Shown in pieces: positions 46,600 through 59,279 of a stretch of 64,000 bases of DNA. The notes beneath the pieces were generated by a model that had not been told where the DNA came from, made no database searches, and worked only from the letters and a program-made list of their open reading frames with translations. This DNA is from Typhlomys cinereus (Eukaryota; Chordata; Mammalia; Rodentia; Platacanthomyidae): NCBI GenBank assembly GCA_023101885.1, contig JALPQD010000304.1, forward strand, positions 124,001 to 188,000, written 5' to 3'. Position 1 is the stretch's first letter; each line of letters starts with the position of its first letter. The position numbers and the translations under genes are program-made.

Positions 46600-47500
46600 C
46601 GGATCACCCCCCAGTTGCTGTCCTCTGAGCGTCATGCGGGAGCACTGCGATCGATGGTTTGACAAGAGTAAACCCTGCTCTTCGGGAACTTCTCTCCCCC
46701 CTAGGAGGATGGCCAGGGGAGGAAGGGAGAGAGACGCGAGGAAAGCCCACACAAAAGCAGCCAGCCTGGAAGCTCCGCTAGCACAAAGGCCGGCTCTCCG
46801 GTGCGTGCGGAGCGGGGAGGAATGCGGGGAATCCTCCGAGGCCTGCACGCCGCGCCCAGCGCTCGCGGAGCTTGTCCCCGAGCACCCCACGCCCAGGTAC
46901 CGCGTGCTGGCGGGGGGCGCAGAGCGCTCGCCCGCCTCGGGCTGCAGGGCTCCGCCGACCGCATGGTTCCCAGAGCGACCCCGCACGGCCGGAGGCTCCC
47001 GATCCTCCCCTGTCCCCCGGCGCCACGTCCTCTGCCGCGGCTGCCCGAGGGGCCGGAGTCCGGGCCGTGCTCACCTGTGCGCCTTCAGCCGAGCCGCGCG
47101 CGGAGCCGAGCGGCGGCGCCCGCGATCCGCATCCCCGCCTGCAGCCGCCAGTAGCCGCCGCGACTCCTTCGACTGTCTGGTTCGCCCGGGGGGAGGGCGC
47201 TCCGCTTCGTTGCCTATTCATAAGGCCGCGGCTACGGCTGGGGATTGGGCGGCGGAGAGGTGTGCCCGCCCCGGCTCGGCTGGCAGTGCCACGCGATGCT
47301 GGCGTCCCACGAGCGTCCGCTTCTCCACCTCCGCTCCGGCGCGGGGATCTCTCCAGAAGGATCCCGGAACCTGGGACCCCTGCGGGGACTTTACTCTGAG
47401 CCCCTCCCCGTAGCTCGGGCTTCTGCCGCCTCTCCCTTTCGGTACCTCGGGAGAGACCAGGGCGCCGTTCTCACTCAGAATTTCTTGATTAAAGTCAGGG
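46600..47500 (-). promoter_or_regulatory. Armh4: CpG island, probable Armh4 promoter
   Basis: This is the only CpG-dense, GC-rich block in the window, strongest from about 46.72 to 47.45 kb, in otherwise AT-rich DNA. On the minus strand there is a CCAAT box (47244-47248, inside CCGCCCAATCC) and a TATA-like TTATGAATAG (about 47212-47222). These are well placed for starts near 47150-47190. It lies 12 kb upstream of the first coding exon in the right orientation. Long ORFs through the island are GC-driven artefacts. Confidence 0.75.
47075..47180 (-). other. Armh4: Candidate non-coding first exon of Armh4
   Basis: A strong donor, GCACAG before GTGAGC, sits on the minus strand with the last exon base at 47075. 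It lies about 170 bases downstream of the CCAAT box, so a short 5' UTR exon fits. It would carry an ATG (47130-47132) opening a 15-codon upstream ORF that stops at 47085-47087. A second possible donor, TTCAAAG before GTGAGAA at about 46219-46225, could end a longer or alternative first exon. The choice cannot be made from sequence alone. Confidence 0.45.
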
Positions 47501-48769
47501 GTGATCACAAGTCCCAAATTGTAGGGTGTTCCGTGAGGATGTCACCGAGGAGACCCTTAAAGTAACTTTATGAAATGTTCCCCCCGCAGGACCATGCAAA
47601 GAAGTTGAAAGTACTTAAAACAGCACGGCTTATTTAACCCCTCACTCCCACCAGGCACAAAGCCTGATGCCACCGACATAGTGATTTCCAGCCTCCACCG
47701 CAGCACCTCACATCAACCCTTGTCCTTGGTAACTCCTTTCTCCATGATGGCTCTCATAGTCCCGTTCCTTGTTCAATTATTTGTAAACCCCTAGAAAGAA
47801 GAGTGACACTCATTCACCTTTGTCTCCCACACTTATCGCCATGCACAGGTATGAACTCTCACCCTGTCCATTTCACCTCCCTCCAGAATATTTTAATGTT
47901 AATTTTGCATTTTCAGAAAGGTGGTCAACACAATAGTTACTGAATGAAACATGATCGAATTCAGTTGAGTCATGAAATTTGTTTTCTAAGTATGTTCAAA
48001 ATAGCAAATGTAACACCCTGCTTCGTGACTAGGTCTCCTAAGTGGCTTTGATACCAGGCGGATTCGCCACACCTAACCAGACCAAGGTTGTTTGGACATT
48101 TTATTTTTAAGTCAGTATTTTGAAAATCAGTCCACATCTTCTCATTAAAAACTAAGTGTTATAGTGTATTGAGGTTCTGAGCTAGATCACAAAATTGAGT
48201 CTATCCCATCCAAATGATGGTAAATGGTAGTAATGATTAAAACAAACAAGCATGAATTACAGTTGCTTAAACCCAGAAAGGCAAGCAAAATGGAAGAGAT
48301 GGCAGAGTGGGATTCCCACTCTCCTGTCTAGAACCAGCTGCATCCACATATCTGACATAGTCACAACTCCATTGGTGTGTACCCCTCCTTTCTGCATCCC
48401 TTGCTAGCATCTTAGTCTTACAGATCCAGTCCCTGCACCAGAGGACACTCTTAAGTCAGAACACAGAATGCCACCCAGCAGACCTTCCTGACACTCAAAG
48501 GTTTTTTTCCAAGATTATTCTTCTACTGTAATAAAATTTCCCTCTCCTATTTCCTTCAAAGGATGTCAGCTGCAGACAGGAAAACTAAAGCAATCTTACC
48601 AAAACTTGACTATACTAATCCTTTATCCTGCCCCAAATGGATGGCATTACTTTAAGCCACTCTGGCTAAAACAATTTATCTAACAGCTGTGGTTGGTTCG
48701 TGGCAGTGACAAGCTCCATTGTCCCCCTCCCCAACATACAGATGAATTGTATGCACAGAAAAGTTCTCA

Positions 48770-48925
48770 GACCAGTGAGATGGCTCGGAGGTTAAAGACC
48801 CCTGTGAGCTTATTTGGTCTCCTGAGCTCAATCCTCACATGGTGGAAGGAAAGAACCAATTTCTGAAAGTTGTCCTCTGACCTCCACGTGTACACCTACA
48901 TCTCTCTCTCTCTCTCTCTTTCAAT
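48770..48925 (+). mobile_element. B3-like SINE
   Basis: CAGTGAGATGGCTCGGAGGT, CACATGGTGGAAGGAAAGAA, TGACCTCCACGTGTACACC and a short (CT)n. Confidence 0.7.
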
Positions 48926-49944
48926 TTTTTTTCTCTACAGTTCAAATCATTACATCCAGATGCAATGACTACTATTAGCTTTTAATGGGTGAAGCAAGAA
49001 AGAGTAAGTGTATGCACATGCAGGCACGCCAAGAGCGATTATCAATCAATACAACAGGTTCAGGAAGGCAGTTGGGGGGTGGGCTAGATTCAGCAAATAA
49101 AAACATAGGAATTCCAGCTAAATTTGAATTTCTTTAAAAAGTGTAGTCTTTAGCATCAGTATGAACCAGGTATTGAAAAGGAGATGTTTAGAAAAATCTT
49201 AGTATAAATAAAAAAACATATGTCTCATTCCGCATTTGGCACTAGTTATGCTAAAAATTACATGTGACCATACAGGAACTACAATTCAGTGTTAAAAGTA
49301 CCCACTTAGTGTATAGGAAACTCTAGGTCCAACATAAAGTACCAACAAATAAATGATAAAGTAAAAATTGCATGTAGTTTTCACCAGATATTGTAATTTA
49401 GCTGGGGATATTTCATTTTATCTATTAGCCCTGTCAGGATTGGACTGTTAGCCCTGGTGTTTAAAATCAGCAAGGAATTAGTCGGAACCAAGTAGACAAC
49501 AGCCCCTCAAATGCCACCCAGAGGAGAAGCCTTGGGCCAGTAAGCCTGGCATCCTTAGTGAGACTGTCACTCAGACAAGTAGAAATGCTTCCTTGTATCA
49601 ACTAATTCTTTCTTTTGATTCCCAGGCACTGGCACCAAGAGGTCTCTGTCTTATTGATTAAAGAATTTTAAAACAGAAAGGTATTGCAGACCAATGTATG
49701 AGAGTTAGAAGGAGAGAAATTGCCCTATGTCAGAGAAAAAGTATCATTGGAGCAAAGAGATGGGAAAAGAAAGTTAATATAATACAAGTAAAAAGATATG
49801 CTTTGAAGGACCAGGTGGGCACACTGGGAAAGCAGAAAGAACGAGTGCCCAGAGCCTTTGTTGTTACAATTTTTATTGTGTGGGAGCACAAAATTACCTC
49901 CTCCCAGATGATTAGGGCTTTAGCGCTAAGGCCCAACTGTGCCT

Positions 49945-51246
49945 GTAAGATACAACTGTGCCAACTTGACAATTGAGAGTTGAGCCTTTAGGCATACTTG
50001 TGAAGTTATTTCTTTTTTTTTCTACTCATACAAACTTGATAGATACTCCATTCTCCTCTCTCTCTCCACTCCTCCCTGGATTCCCTTGCTCCCTCCCACC
50101 TTTTCTCCTTCCTTTTCCCCCTCTCTCCCTTTCTCCCAGTGCCCCCTTCTCCCCCCCCCCCCAATTCCTGGAGCATCCTTTAGTGTGCATGTCAAACTTT
50201 CCTCTGGATTCTCCTCTTCTGATGAGATGTAAGCACTCAGTAGCATTGCCTAGAGCTCTTTTTTGTGTTCCCCTTTAGTATAGGAACACTATTGTGGCTG
50301 TTAATCCCTTGCCTCTAAGGATCCTGGTGCTTGTGATTCATGCTAGCCTTTGGGGGGTCAATGTTATGTCATTGCGCAGGTCATGCAAAGTCCTATTATG
50401 ATTACTTCGGCCCTAACTTGTATGGAATATCTTGCATATCGTTGCTCCTCCCCATCTTTAGGCTCTTACAATCTTACCGCCCCCTCTTCCACAAATTTCC
50501 CTGAGCTTTGGAATGCAGAGAGATTAGTCTGGCCTGGTTCCTGGTGATTAATGTAGGGTCTCTGATGCTCTGAATTATGTTTTTTTTTCTTCTTCCAGTT
50601 TTGCTGTTCCTGCACCGCCCTTGGCTCCATCTTGATGAGTATTGGATGTCACCTCCAAGCCAGAGATAAAAGGCTGTTAAAATAGTCTTATTATAAGAGT
50701 AGATTCAAAGGTAGATGGAATAAGAGTAGGAAACTGCGGTGAAGGGGGTCAGTCTCCCATTTGCAGGATGGTTACCTTCTATCTGTCAGACTCTTTGCCC
50801 TCCCTGTCTGGTGAGACCAAACCCCCTCAGTTGCAAGTGACCAGGGAGGAAAATCTGTGATCTTACCAGATGTCTCGTTACTTACTTGCAGTAGTGAAGT
50901 TATTTCTTTAAGGGAGGCCCTGAGCAAGACTGTGGGAGATTATCTAATTGATAGGAGAAGACCCAACCCATAGTGGATGGAGTCAGCCCTGGACAGGTGC
51001 AAAAGATGGAGAGAGATGGCTCAATATTTTGACATACAGGCATACGGTAAGTGAGAAAACATGTCCTTCTCTCAGCTTTTTCTGAGGATATGGTGTAGCC
51101 AGTTCTCTCAACTCCTGATGTTGCTGTGCACTCTCCTGCCGCGCTGGTGAACATAACTGAGCGTCACCAGCTGGAGCAAACGCTTGCCCCCATAAATTGT
51201 TTAGGTCCTGTATCATTCAGCAATGAGAAAATGAAACTAACATATA
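49945..51246 (+). mobile_element. Old interspersed repeat split by L1
   Basis: The left piece (about 49945-50015) begins GTGCCAACTTGACAATTGAG; the right piece (50894-51246) continues AGATTATCTAATTGATAGGA, ACCCATAGTGGATGGAGTCA and ends AATGAGAAAATGAAACTAAC. The L1 at 50016-50893 sits between. Confidence 0.65.
50016..50893 (-). mobile_element. L1 3' end with most of the 3' UTR, minus strand
   Basis: About 880 bases in reverse orientation, extending well into the 3' UTR and matching the 9.5-10.45 kb copy. It is flanked by an exact GTGAAGTTATTTCTTT (50000-50015 and 50894-50909). It splits an older interspersed repeat whose halves lie either side. Confidence 0.9.
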
Positions 51247-52147
51247 GGTACCAGAAGAGTGGGGTGCTGCTGAGAAACTAGCACACAACCAAGGAGGAAC
51301 TAATTAATCCTAATATTGTTTAGTTTAACCTTGTAACTGGCTAAGAGACACTCTGTGCAGCCTAGAACTTGGGGTGCATCTAAGACAGGAAGGAATAATG
51401 GCTGATTTTGCTGACTGTCACTATTTTACCTTTTAGCTTTGCACCCAGTAAGGGAAAACTAGCAGCATTTATCCTTGTCGGTTTACCTTTTAGATTTGTT
51501 ACCTTTATTCCAGGAAAGGAATGCTAATTGTGCCTACTGTCATCAGTTTACCACATGTTCACTCTGTGGGCAGTTTGAAGCCCCTGACATACATTCATCT
51601 TTAACCTCATACTTAGTGACAAACAGCCCATGAATCTCTACCACTCACTGTAAGGGTTTATTTTCAATCTAGCCATGGAAGGCTCTTAAAAATGCGTTGG
51701 AAGCAGCCTGGGGATTTTCCATTCCAGAGCTTGAAATGCAAGTTTTCTTAATTTTTTAAAAAATTCCCTAACTACCTGGGTATTCAAAGGAAGCATGTGT
51801 ATCGATATTCATCTGTCTCAAATGGTGCCTGGGAAATAGATGGCTGCGGAGGCAACTTCATGCTTTGCACCCCTTGTCAGTACCGAATAGCTATCTGATG
51901 TCTTGCTTTCCCACATACATGGCCCATGGGACCTGCTGAAATGGACATTCCTATTTGCTTGATCTCTAGGTCAGCAAAATTGTTATTCTGCATTATGGGA
52001 GCTGGGTTGTGTAAGTCTGCTCCTAGTAGATAGAGTTGTTCTGATGTCCGCAGAAACTGAACCTCTGCTCTTGCCAAGCAAAGATCCAGATGCTGAATGG
52101 GGTTGACTTCAGCAAGGTACTTGGTGAGAGTTTTGAAAAACTGCTGG

Positions 52148-52155
<8 letters not shown>

Positions 52156-52203
<48 letters not shown>

Positions 52204-52262
52204 TCTCCTTCCCCCTCCCTCTCTCTCTCCCTCCCTCTCTCTCTCTCCCTCTCGCTCTCTGA
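52156..52262. repeat. (CT)n-rich tract
   Basis: About 22 pure CT units, then a compound CCT/CT stretch: an all-pyrimidine run of about 105 bases. Confidence 0.92.
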
Positions 52263-52334
52263 CTTTGTAACTACTGTTTGGTGAGGATGTTTTTAATTTT
52301 AATCTATTTTGTTTTCATTTGAAATCATGCCTTA

Positions 52335-52515
52335 AGATGAATCAGCAAGTGAAGGCACTTGCTACCAAGCCTGACCCTGACCACCCAAGGTTGATTCACA
52401 GAACCCACATGGTAGAAGGAGACAATTTATGCCTACAACTGACCTCCCATGGATGCCATAGCACACATACACCCACACACTCACACAAATATATTAATAA
52501 ATATAAAACAATAAC
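52335..52515 (+). mobile_element. B3-like SINE
   Basis: AAGTGAAGGCACTTGCTACC, CACATGGTAGAAGGAGACAA, tail ACACACTCACACAAATATAT. The younger SINE at 52530 landed just after it. Confidence 0.65.
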
Positions 52516-52529
52516 AAAGAAGTTATACC

Positions 52530-52725
52530 GGGGCTGGAGAGGTGGCTCAGTGGTTAAGACTCTGCCTTGCAGGCGTAAGGTCCTGAGTTCGGATCCTAGA
52601 CGCCAGGAGGAAGCGGGGGCAGCCTGCGCTTCCAATTCTGGTAGGGCGGAGCCTGTGAATCCCAGGGCCGAATAAACAAGGAGGAGGTGGAGGCGTCCAT
52701 GGTGGTTCCAGAATTCGTCCATGGT

Positions 52726-52773
<48 letters not shown>

Positions 52774-52837
52774 TACACATGCACACACATACATACACAC
52801 ACACAATTGAATAAATAATAAATAAAAATTTAAAAAA
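52530..52837 (+). mobile_element. SINE, younger subfamily
   Basis: GGGGCTGGAGAGGTGGCTCA head; a 15-20 base deletion after GATCCTAGACGCC; (CA)n tail; CAATTGAATAAATAATAAAT end. Flanked by AAAGAAGTTATACC / AAAGAAGTTATTCC (52516-52529 and 52838-52851). Confidence 0.88.
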
Positions 52838-54089
52838 AAAGAAGTTATTCCAACAATAAGGATTTGAGGCAATAGAACAGAATAAAAATTCAGAAGGCAA
52901 ATGTATAAACACCCTATTAGAAGGTTGGATTTACCTGTGTAAATCCCTCAGATTTGTTTTTACCAGTTCTCAAGACACCCAACAAGAAAGTGTAGCCCTG
53001 GAAGACAGAGAAGTGCTGCGTGTAGAAGAACCATTTGCAAACTGGATATTTGGATCCTCACTCTAAAAGACTGTCTTTCCTTCCTAGTTTTCTTTAGATT
53101 TTCCTAGGGTCTTCCAACATCTCACCTGCCCCACTATTGGCTGACTCTAATTCTCCAGTGGAAATTTAATAGTATGCTAAGAATTACTCTTCTCACTTTG
53201 AATATTTAGTAAATATTTGATAACTGTGATTATGATAATGATGTAAATAGTTGTGGTGATGTTAGAATCAGCTTTAGCAGCTCTGGTGTTTCATCCGATC
53301 CAAATTTCTGAACACTTTACATATCAGATCTTAAAATGCTTCAGCTTAATGGACTGAGTTTTTCACTTCCCACCAAACTATCTTTGGTATGAAGCTTACT
53401 GAGAAGTCAGTAGAATAAGTCTCACAATAAAATGGTTTCATTTAAACAAACCTGTGAAACAATAAATTTTTACACATAGTAGTACTTTTTAACAGACAAG
53501 AATCTGTTCTATTTATGTATCTATATTATTCACACGTGTATGTCAATGCCCAGATGAATCCTCTTGTGAATCTATCCCAAAGGTTTCTTATAATTAAAGA
53601 AGCAAAAATATTGTATGCTTTCCATTCTCCTTTTTAAAAACCCATTATCTTCAACATTTTCTTAGGAAATATTAGATGTCTTTGGGCCTTGAACATTCTG
53701 ACTCAATGTTAAGAAACGGACCTTGAAAAAGGAAGATAAGAGAGAGAAAGACTATGAAGGCAGATTCTGAGTGAAACAAGAAATCTAAAACAGTATAGCC
53801 CTCAGAAAGAAACTTTTTAAGATAAAGTCATGCACTGAAGCATTCACATAAAAGAAACCTCATCTTTTACTTTATAACCATGTTATGTCCTTGTGAGACA
53901 GGCTGTAAAAATCCTTTCTACAAAGATTTGAACATAAAAGTTTTACTATCAGTCAAGGAATAGATCTTTTAATCCCAAACGAATTGGCTATCAGGAGTAA
54001 CTATATTCAAAATGGCACCAACAACTCCAGAAAAAATATGAATTGCCTTTTATTTTGTCAGACAAAAGAGTCTTACTATATCAATCTTT

Positions 54090-54298
54090 GTCTTTTTTTT
54101 TTTTTTTTTTTTTTTGAGACAGGGTCTAATGCAGTCTAAGCTGCCTTCAAACTCTAAGGAATCCGCCTCCCTCTCCCCAATGCTGGGATTACAGGCCTGT
54201 GCCAACATCCCCAGTTTTATGTGGTTCTGTGGGTAGAACCAAGTTTTATAAATGCTAAACAAACACTCTGCCAACTGAGCTACACCCTACAGCCCCAT
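54090..54298 (-). mobile_element. B4-type SINE, minus strand
   Basis: A poly-T of 21, then GAGACAGGGTCTAATGCAGT and GCTGGGATTACAGGCCTGTG (B1-like), then CTGCCAACTGAGCTACACCC (tRNA-like head) in reverse. Confidence 0.75.
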
Positions 54299-56189
54299 CC
54301 TCAGATATAGAAACTAATTCTCCAGTGGAAATGTCCTGGTTGCTTTCAACTTTTTAAGTTGATCTCAAATGATCAGTGTTCCCAGTCACTAGGCAGTGAA
54401 CTTTGCATCACAACAATGTGGAATATGCTTATTTTTCAACCTTCAATTTAGCCCCACTGTCAATCAATCAGCAAGTGTTTTCTATTTGTGGAAGGTATGC
54501 AGAGTTATGCTAAGATATAGAATTGAATTCATCTTTGTGTAGAGAGCTTAATCTACTCAAGAGGAAAAGGTTCTGTATTCATAAACGATACCAAAAATAC
54601 ACAGCATAAAAGGCCTCAGTATGCTGCATCTATGATCTAAAAGTAATGTTGCTTTCATCATTTCTTTTCATACTATTACAGAGAAAAACTGTGTGTACTA
54701 TATGGGAGGTTAATGTCTTCAAAGGGTGAGTAAAGATGTGTGCAACTGCTTCCCCCAGAAAACCACAAGCTCTTTGAAGTAAGACACTGTCTTTTAAATA
54801 GTCTCACATCTCTCACAACACCTACAGCAGTGCTTTGACATAGCAGCTATGCAAAAAGTATCTGTTGAGTAATTACAGCCATAACTCACACCACAATGAG
54901 TATGTAACACCATCATGCACACCCTTTTCCTACTGAGGGTTGAACTGAATTCTGCTGACACATGAAGATTAGTTTGACCAACACCAGAGTGAAATGCATT
55001 AATCCCCTACAAATTGGGAAAATAGATTCCAATGTAAGTGGCTCTGAGACTTAGGACTTTTTTTTTAAACATCCTATGAAAGAGATCAGTCTGTGCATGC
55101 ATGTGCTCTGTCTGAAGCCAGAGAATTGAGCCAATTGATGTTTCAAATCCCTTTCTAACCACAGGTCTGTGATCTTTTTTATTGGTGAAGTTCACATTCA
55201 CTTAAAGAGAAAAAGGAGCTATGCATGAACAAGAAATACTCTGTGTGTAAGATTTTAAAAAGAAAAGAGGCAAAAAAAAAAAAAACCCTACTTGAAGCCG
55301 AATTCAGAATTCAAATCCCATCTAGTCGCAAATCCTTTGAAACAGTCGAAACAGTATGTTTTGTTTTACTTATTCTTTCTTGAGACCTACAATATAAAGT
55401 AGACATAAAAGATTCACTCTGCAGAATCAGTTCAAAGCAATTCCTCTCAAATTTGTTTACCAAAAAGAAAAAAAAATGGCCAAAGGGAGAAGGGGAGACT
55501 TGCTTGAGAACCCTGGTGACTGAAAGCATGTCTCATACAGAGGAAATTATTTACTTTTGGACTGGCCTAAAGTGTAAGGCATTAGCACAAAAGAACAAAT
55601 GAATTTGTCTCCAACAGATCCCCAGTAAAGATAAATGGACTGGCCACGTGACAGTCTTTCTTTTCTCTTCCCTTTTGCTTTTAGAAGCTTTCTATAAGTG
55701 GGTTTCGGGCATAGTGACATGTTTTGTTTCCTTTCTGTTTCTCTCTTTGCAAAAGGCACTTTAAGGCACTTACCATTGCCAACTAATGTTCCTTTTTATG
55801 ACATTGTTCCCAGCAGCCAATCTTACATGGATAAGCACGTTTTATTCAGACTGTATTCCGTTCCATTCATTTAAAAAAAAAAAAAAAGCAAACTTTCTCC
55901 TCTTGTTCTTCTCCATTTTCCTTTAAATTTATTTCTCTAATTTTCTTTTCTCATGTTTTTACTGACTTCCTAGAGTTCATTCTGCTACTTTTTAGTGTGT
56001 TTTAAAGAGAGCTGTACGAGCTGTACACATGTGCAGGGGTAGATAGCAGAAGGGAACTTTCTGATACACTGCTGCTTTTTAAATTTCAATGTCTCTGTGA
56101 GCACTTTGGCCCAATTCTTTTCAATTCCAGGGCCATTAATTCCACTGTGCTGCTGCTACGCTGGAGGCAGCTTTGAGGGCTGTAGCAAA

Positions 56190-56227
<38 letters not shown>

Positions 56228-56236
56228 TGTGTGTGT
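56190..56236. repeat. (GT)n microsatellite
   Basis: About 22 GT units with one A interruption. Confidence 0.9.
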
Positions 56237-57360
56237 TACATTCTTCAGTCACATTTTGAAATTCTCTACTGCTCTTATCGTCCCTATATATTCATGATCT
56301 CTTTTAGATACCTGTCCTGCTGCCACATTTCTACCAGGTGGAGGAGGATGGAGAAAAGGTGAGACCAACTGTGAATAATGTGCCTTGGGCAAATAAAAGC
56401 AGTAGAGAATTTCAAAATTCCCCCCACTCCGAGAAAGAAATGAAGACAAAGACAGTTACTTCCATTCTTGCCCCCCCCCCTTTGTAGCCTTGAGCCCAGG
56501 AAGTGGCTTTCTAGAGAGAATAGATTCTCATAGCCCTTCCTTTTCTCTTACTATTCCTAAGCAGTAAGACATGAGTATAGGGAACCCTGAGGAAGTGGAG
56601 TTTGGGGTTCAAGGACATGTCTAAGGGGAGCACTTATTTTGGGAGCACCCAGTGGAATTAGAACAGGGTAAAGCTTTGGTTTCTGAACGCTAGCACAGTC
56701 ACACAAGTGTGCCAAGTTAGTTTAGTTCGTTAAACCAACATCATTATCGCCAAGACTGTCAAATGCCTTCCTCTTTCAAACTTCAATTCCTACATTTTCC
56801 AGAGTGCAGAAAAAAATGAGCTGCATTACTAATCAACCCCCCCCAATTCACATATTCAATTATCAGCATCACCTACCTCACCATGAATGCATTTGGAACA
56901 ACAGCTTTGAAGAAGTAATTTAGTTAAAACCCAAGGCAGATAACATGTGTTCTTATACAAAGGGAAATGTGGCCACAATAAGCCAACAGCGTGAAGTCAC
57001 AGAAAGAAGGCTGTCATCTGGAAGCCAAGAAAGAAGGTGCCTGAAGAAACCAGCCCTGTTGACACCTTGCACTTCTGCCCCCCAGAACTGTAGGAAAATA
57101 AGGTGATGCTGTTTAAGTCACCCGCTCTATAGAAAGTGCTTTGCCAAACAGCCCGAACCAACCGTAGCCTGGTATAATGATGGGGACAGGGGTTGGTGCT
57201 CATGCCATACCAAGTATCTTTAATAGACTTCATACATGAAGCAAAATTATATTCAAGGGTACATATCAAAGGTCTCCCACCACCCTTCTCCCTCAAGTTA
57301 AAAAAAAGAAGAAAAACAAAAAAATTTTCAGACCAGATAGTTCATAGGTACAACTTTTTT

Positions 57361-57624
57361 TTTCCACTCATACAAAGTTGATAGGTACCCCATTACCTTC
57401 CCTCCCTCTACATCGCCCTGGATCTCCTTGCTCCCTTTCCCCTTTTCCCTTTCCTTCCCCCTCCCTCCCTTTCTCCCAGTGCCCCCCCCCCCAATTCCTG
57501 GAGCATCCTTTAGTGTGCATGTCAAACTTCCCGCTGGGTCCTCCTCTCTGATGAGGTGTAAAGGACTCAGTGGCATTGCCTAGAGCTCTTTCTTGTGTTC
57601 CCCTTTAGTATAGGAACACTTTTG
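57361..57624 (-). mobile_element. L1 3' end, minus strand
   Basis: The same 3' UTR in reverse, with the C-rich stretch 57395-57490 including a run of ten C. It is flanked by TAGGTACAACTTTTTT and TAGGCACAACTTTTTT (57345-57360 and 57625-57640). Confidence 0.88.
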
Positions 57625-59124
57625 TAGGCACAACTTTTTTATCCAGTGTCCCTCCCTGGTTGTAGAATCTAAATATGCCTTTGAGCTACACCTTCTAAAT
57701 AGAAGGATTTTTTAACTTGTAATATAGATCACTTGGAGCCTCTTTGTCTTCATTGGGATATGGAAGCAAAGAAGTGCTCTAAGAGTGAGCTCTGAATCAA
57801 ACTAGGACAATAAGAGCTTTGCTGCCATAGGATTGCCAGGCAGAGAAATCAGATGAATTGTAACATACAGGGTACTGTGCCTTTAGCACCCATTATATAT
57901 TTGATGATTACTATTATTTGAAAGAATGAAGACTCGGTTAATGAGATATTGATTTTCACCCAAATAAGTGGATATTTCCTGAGTTTTGGGTAAGAAACTT
58001 TCGGAGAGCAAAACTGGATCTCCCAGTTTAGATCTCAGGTTATTACACAAAGCAATTTTCTGGGGAGAGTTTCAGAGTGCTAGTTCTGGCATCATCCTAT
58101 AGTGTTTTCTTGGAATTTTGTCCAAAAAAATATAATCAATAAGACTCTGGATTTAACTAAGTAATTTGGACTATGTCCACCAGGTTCCCATTAACACTAA
58201 AATGTTTCCCCAAGTAGAAATATTCTTAAATAGGCAGTAAACATTTTTTAATTTGTTAAGATTATGCTATTACTTAAATGATTTAGCATCTTATGAAAAT
58301 GCATTTGACTGGAACCAATTACATGGCTTACCATTGCTGAAAATAAGTTGGAATTGAGTATGCCTGGATATCACAGGCATCCAGTCACTCTGTCTCATTT
58401 AAGAATCTCCAAGTACCTTGCAGTGATGGATATGCGCTTCACATCTGCTCCAATTTCTGTATTTATTAAGACGCTATCAGGGAGAGAGATTGGCACCAGC
58501 CATGGCCTGTCTCTTTCTTTGTGTCTCAGAGCTCTTCCTCTACACAGAGCCATCTTCTGTGGCAATATCCCATCCGAAGAGCAAGCAACACAGGAGACAC
58601 GACCCAGCATCACAACCTATATTGACACCTCTGCGTCTGGGCGTCTGTTCTCTTATCCAGCTTGAATGTTTTCCTCGGGTTTTTCTTTGTCTGGCTAAGG
58701 ATGCGTACTCATCCTTCCAGACTGACCTCAGTCATCCCCTCCCAGAAAGCAGTCTGTTCACGTAGACTCAGCTTCTACAGCTGCCCGTCCACAGAGTGCA
58801 CTTTTCACTCTCAACCCTTCCTGCATGTCCTCAGTGTCGGGGCACCCAGACCTGCCACTGAGCGGTGCCAAGCCTGCCTCCTACATGCAGTCCGGCTGCC
58901 GCGCCATGTTTCTTGCTCCGTATCCTTCTGCCTACTCCCCATGAAGTCAAGTACCCCTGACTTCTATTCTCCCTCGGCAGGCATTACACCCCAGCCTATA
59001 TACTGCTCCCTAAATTACGTCCTTCCAGCTGGAACCTCTTTCTTGTGTCTTCCCCCACCAGACTGGCTCACTTCCCAAGAAGCAGCTGCCCAGTCTGTAT
59101 TCCTCCCAGACTGTATCCGTCCTC

Positions 59125-59170
59125 CACCCCCCCACCCCACCACCCCCGCCCCCCCACCCCACCACCCCCA
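59125..59170. repeat. C-rich CCCCACC tract
   Basis: Repeated runs of 4-8 C separated by A or G. The opposite strand has at least six G runs of four or more, a possible G-quadruplex. Confidence 0.85.
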
Positions 59171-59279
59171 TTGCAGTCTAGTTTGTACCCACTTCAACAG
59201 ACTATAGAGCCTTGTCTTTTTTTTTTCCCAAGCATAGAATCTTAGCATTAGCCCATACATCCTGACCCAAAGTACAAAT

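Larger units (their letters stand above)
34995..47074 (-). other. Armh4: Armh4 first intron (proposed)
   Basis: 12 kb from the candidate first exon to the first coding exon. It holds the SINEs and L1 listed. Stretches with nothing recognised: 35000-35370, 37630-38700, 38930-39340, 39490-40430, 41100-42320, 42420-43000, 43800-45140, 45360-46200. The right edge depends on the first-exon call. Confidence 0.5.
1..47180 (-). other. Armh4: Armh4 gene span (5' and central part; 3' end off window)
   Basis: Four minus-strand coding exons join in frame into a protein I recognise by similarity to human ARMH4/C14orf37: a signal peptide ending near CLAFPK, the blocks LSVEPETD, SDEWDDTKLESVSQIR, EVTPALE, DTVTGPDEEF and LPGFTLPG, then an acidic run and QVPDAIEWEQQNQGL. 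The family is a single-pass type I membrane protein reported to bind IL6ST (lowering STAT3 signalling) and RICTOR (lowering mTORC2/AKT signalling); this is literature knowledge, not visible here. The human protein is about 774 residues; 676 codons plus one base are in the window, so about 85-95 C-terminal residues, including the membrane helix, should lie left of position 1. The 5' limit at about 47.18 kb is inferred from the CpG island. Confidence 0.9.

Noticed and set aside
46634..47413. 259-codon plus-strand frame in the CpG island
   Set aside because: High GC leaves few stop codons and several overlapping frames on both strands are equally open; composition is Arg/Pro/Ser/Ala-rich with no family resemblance.
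58662..59207. 181-codon plus-strand frame
   Set aside because: Ends in a C-rich low-complexity run coding Pro/His; no recognisable domain, no splice or promoter context.
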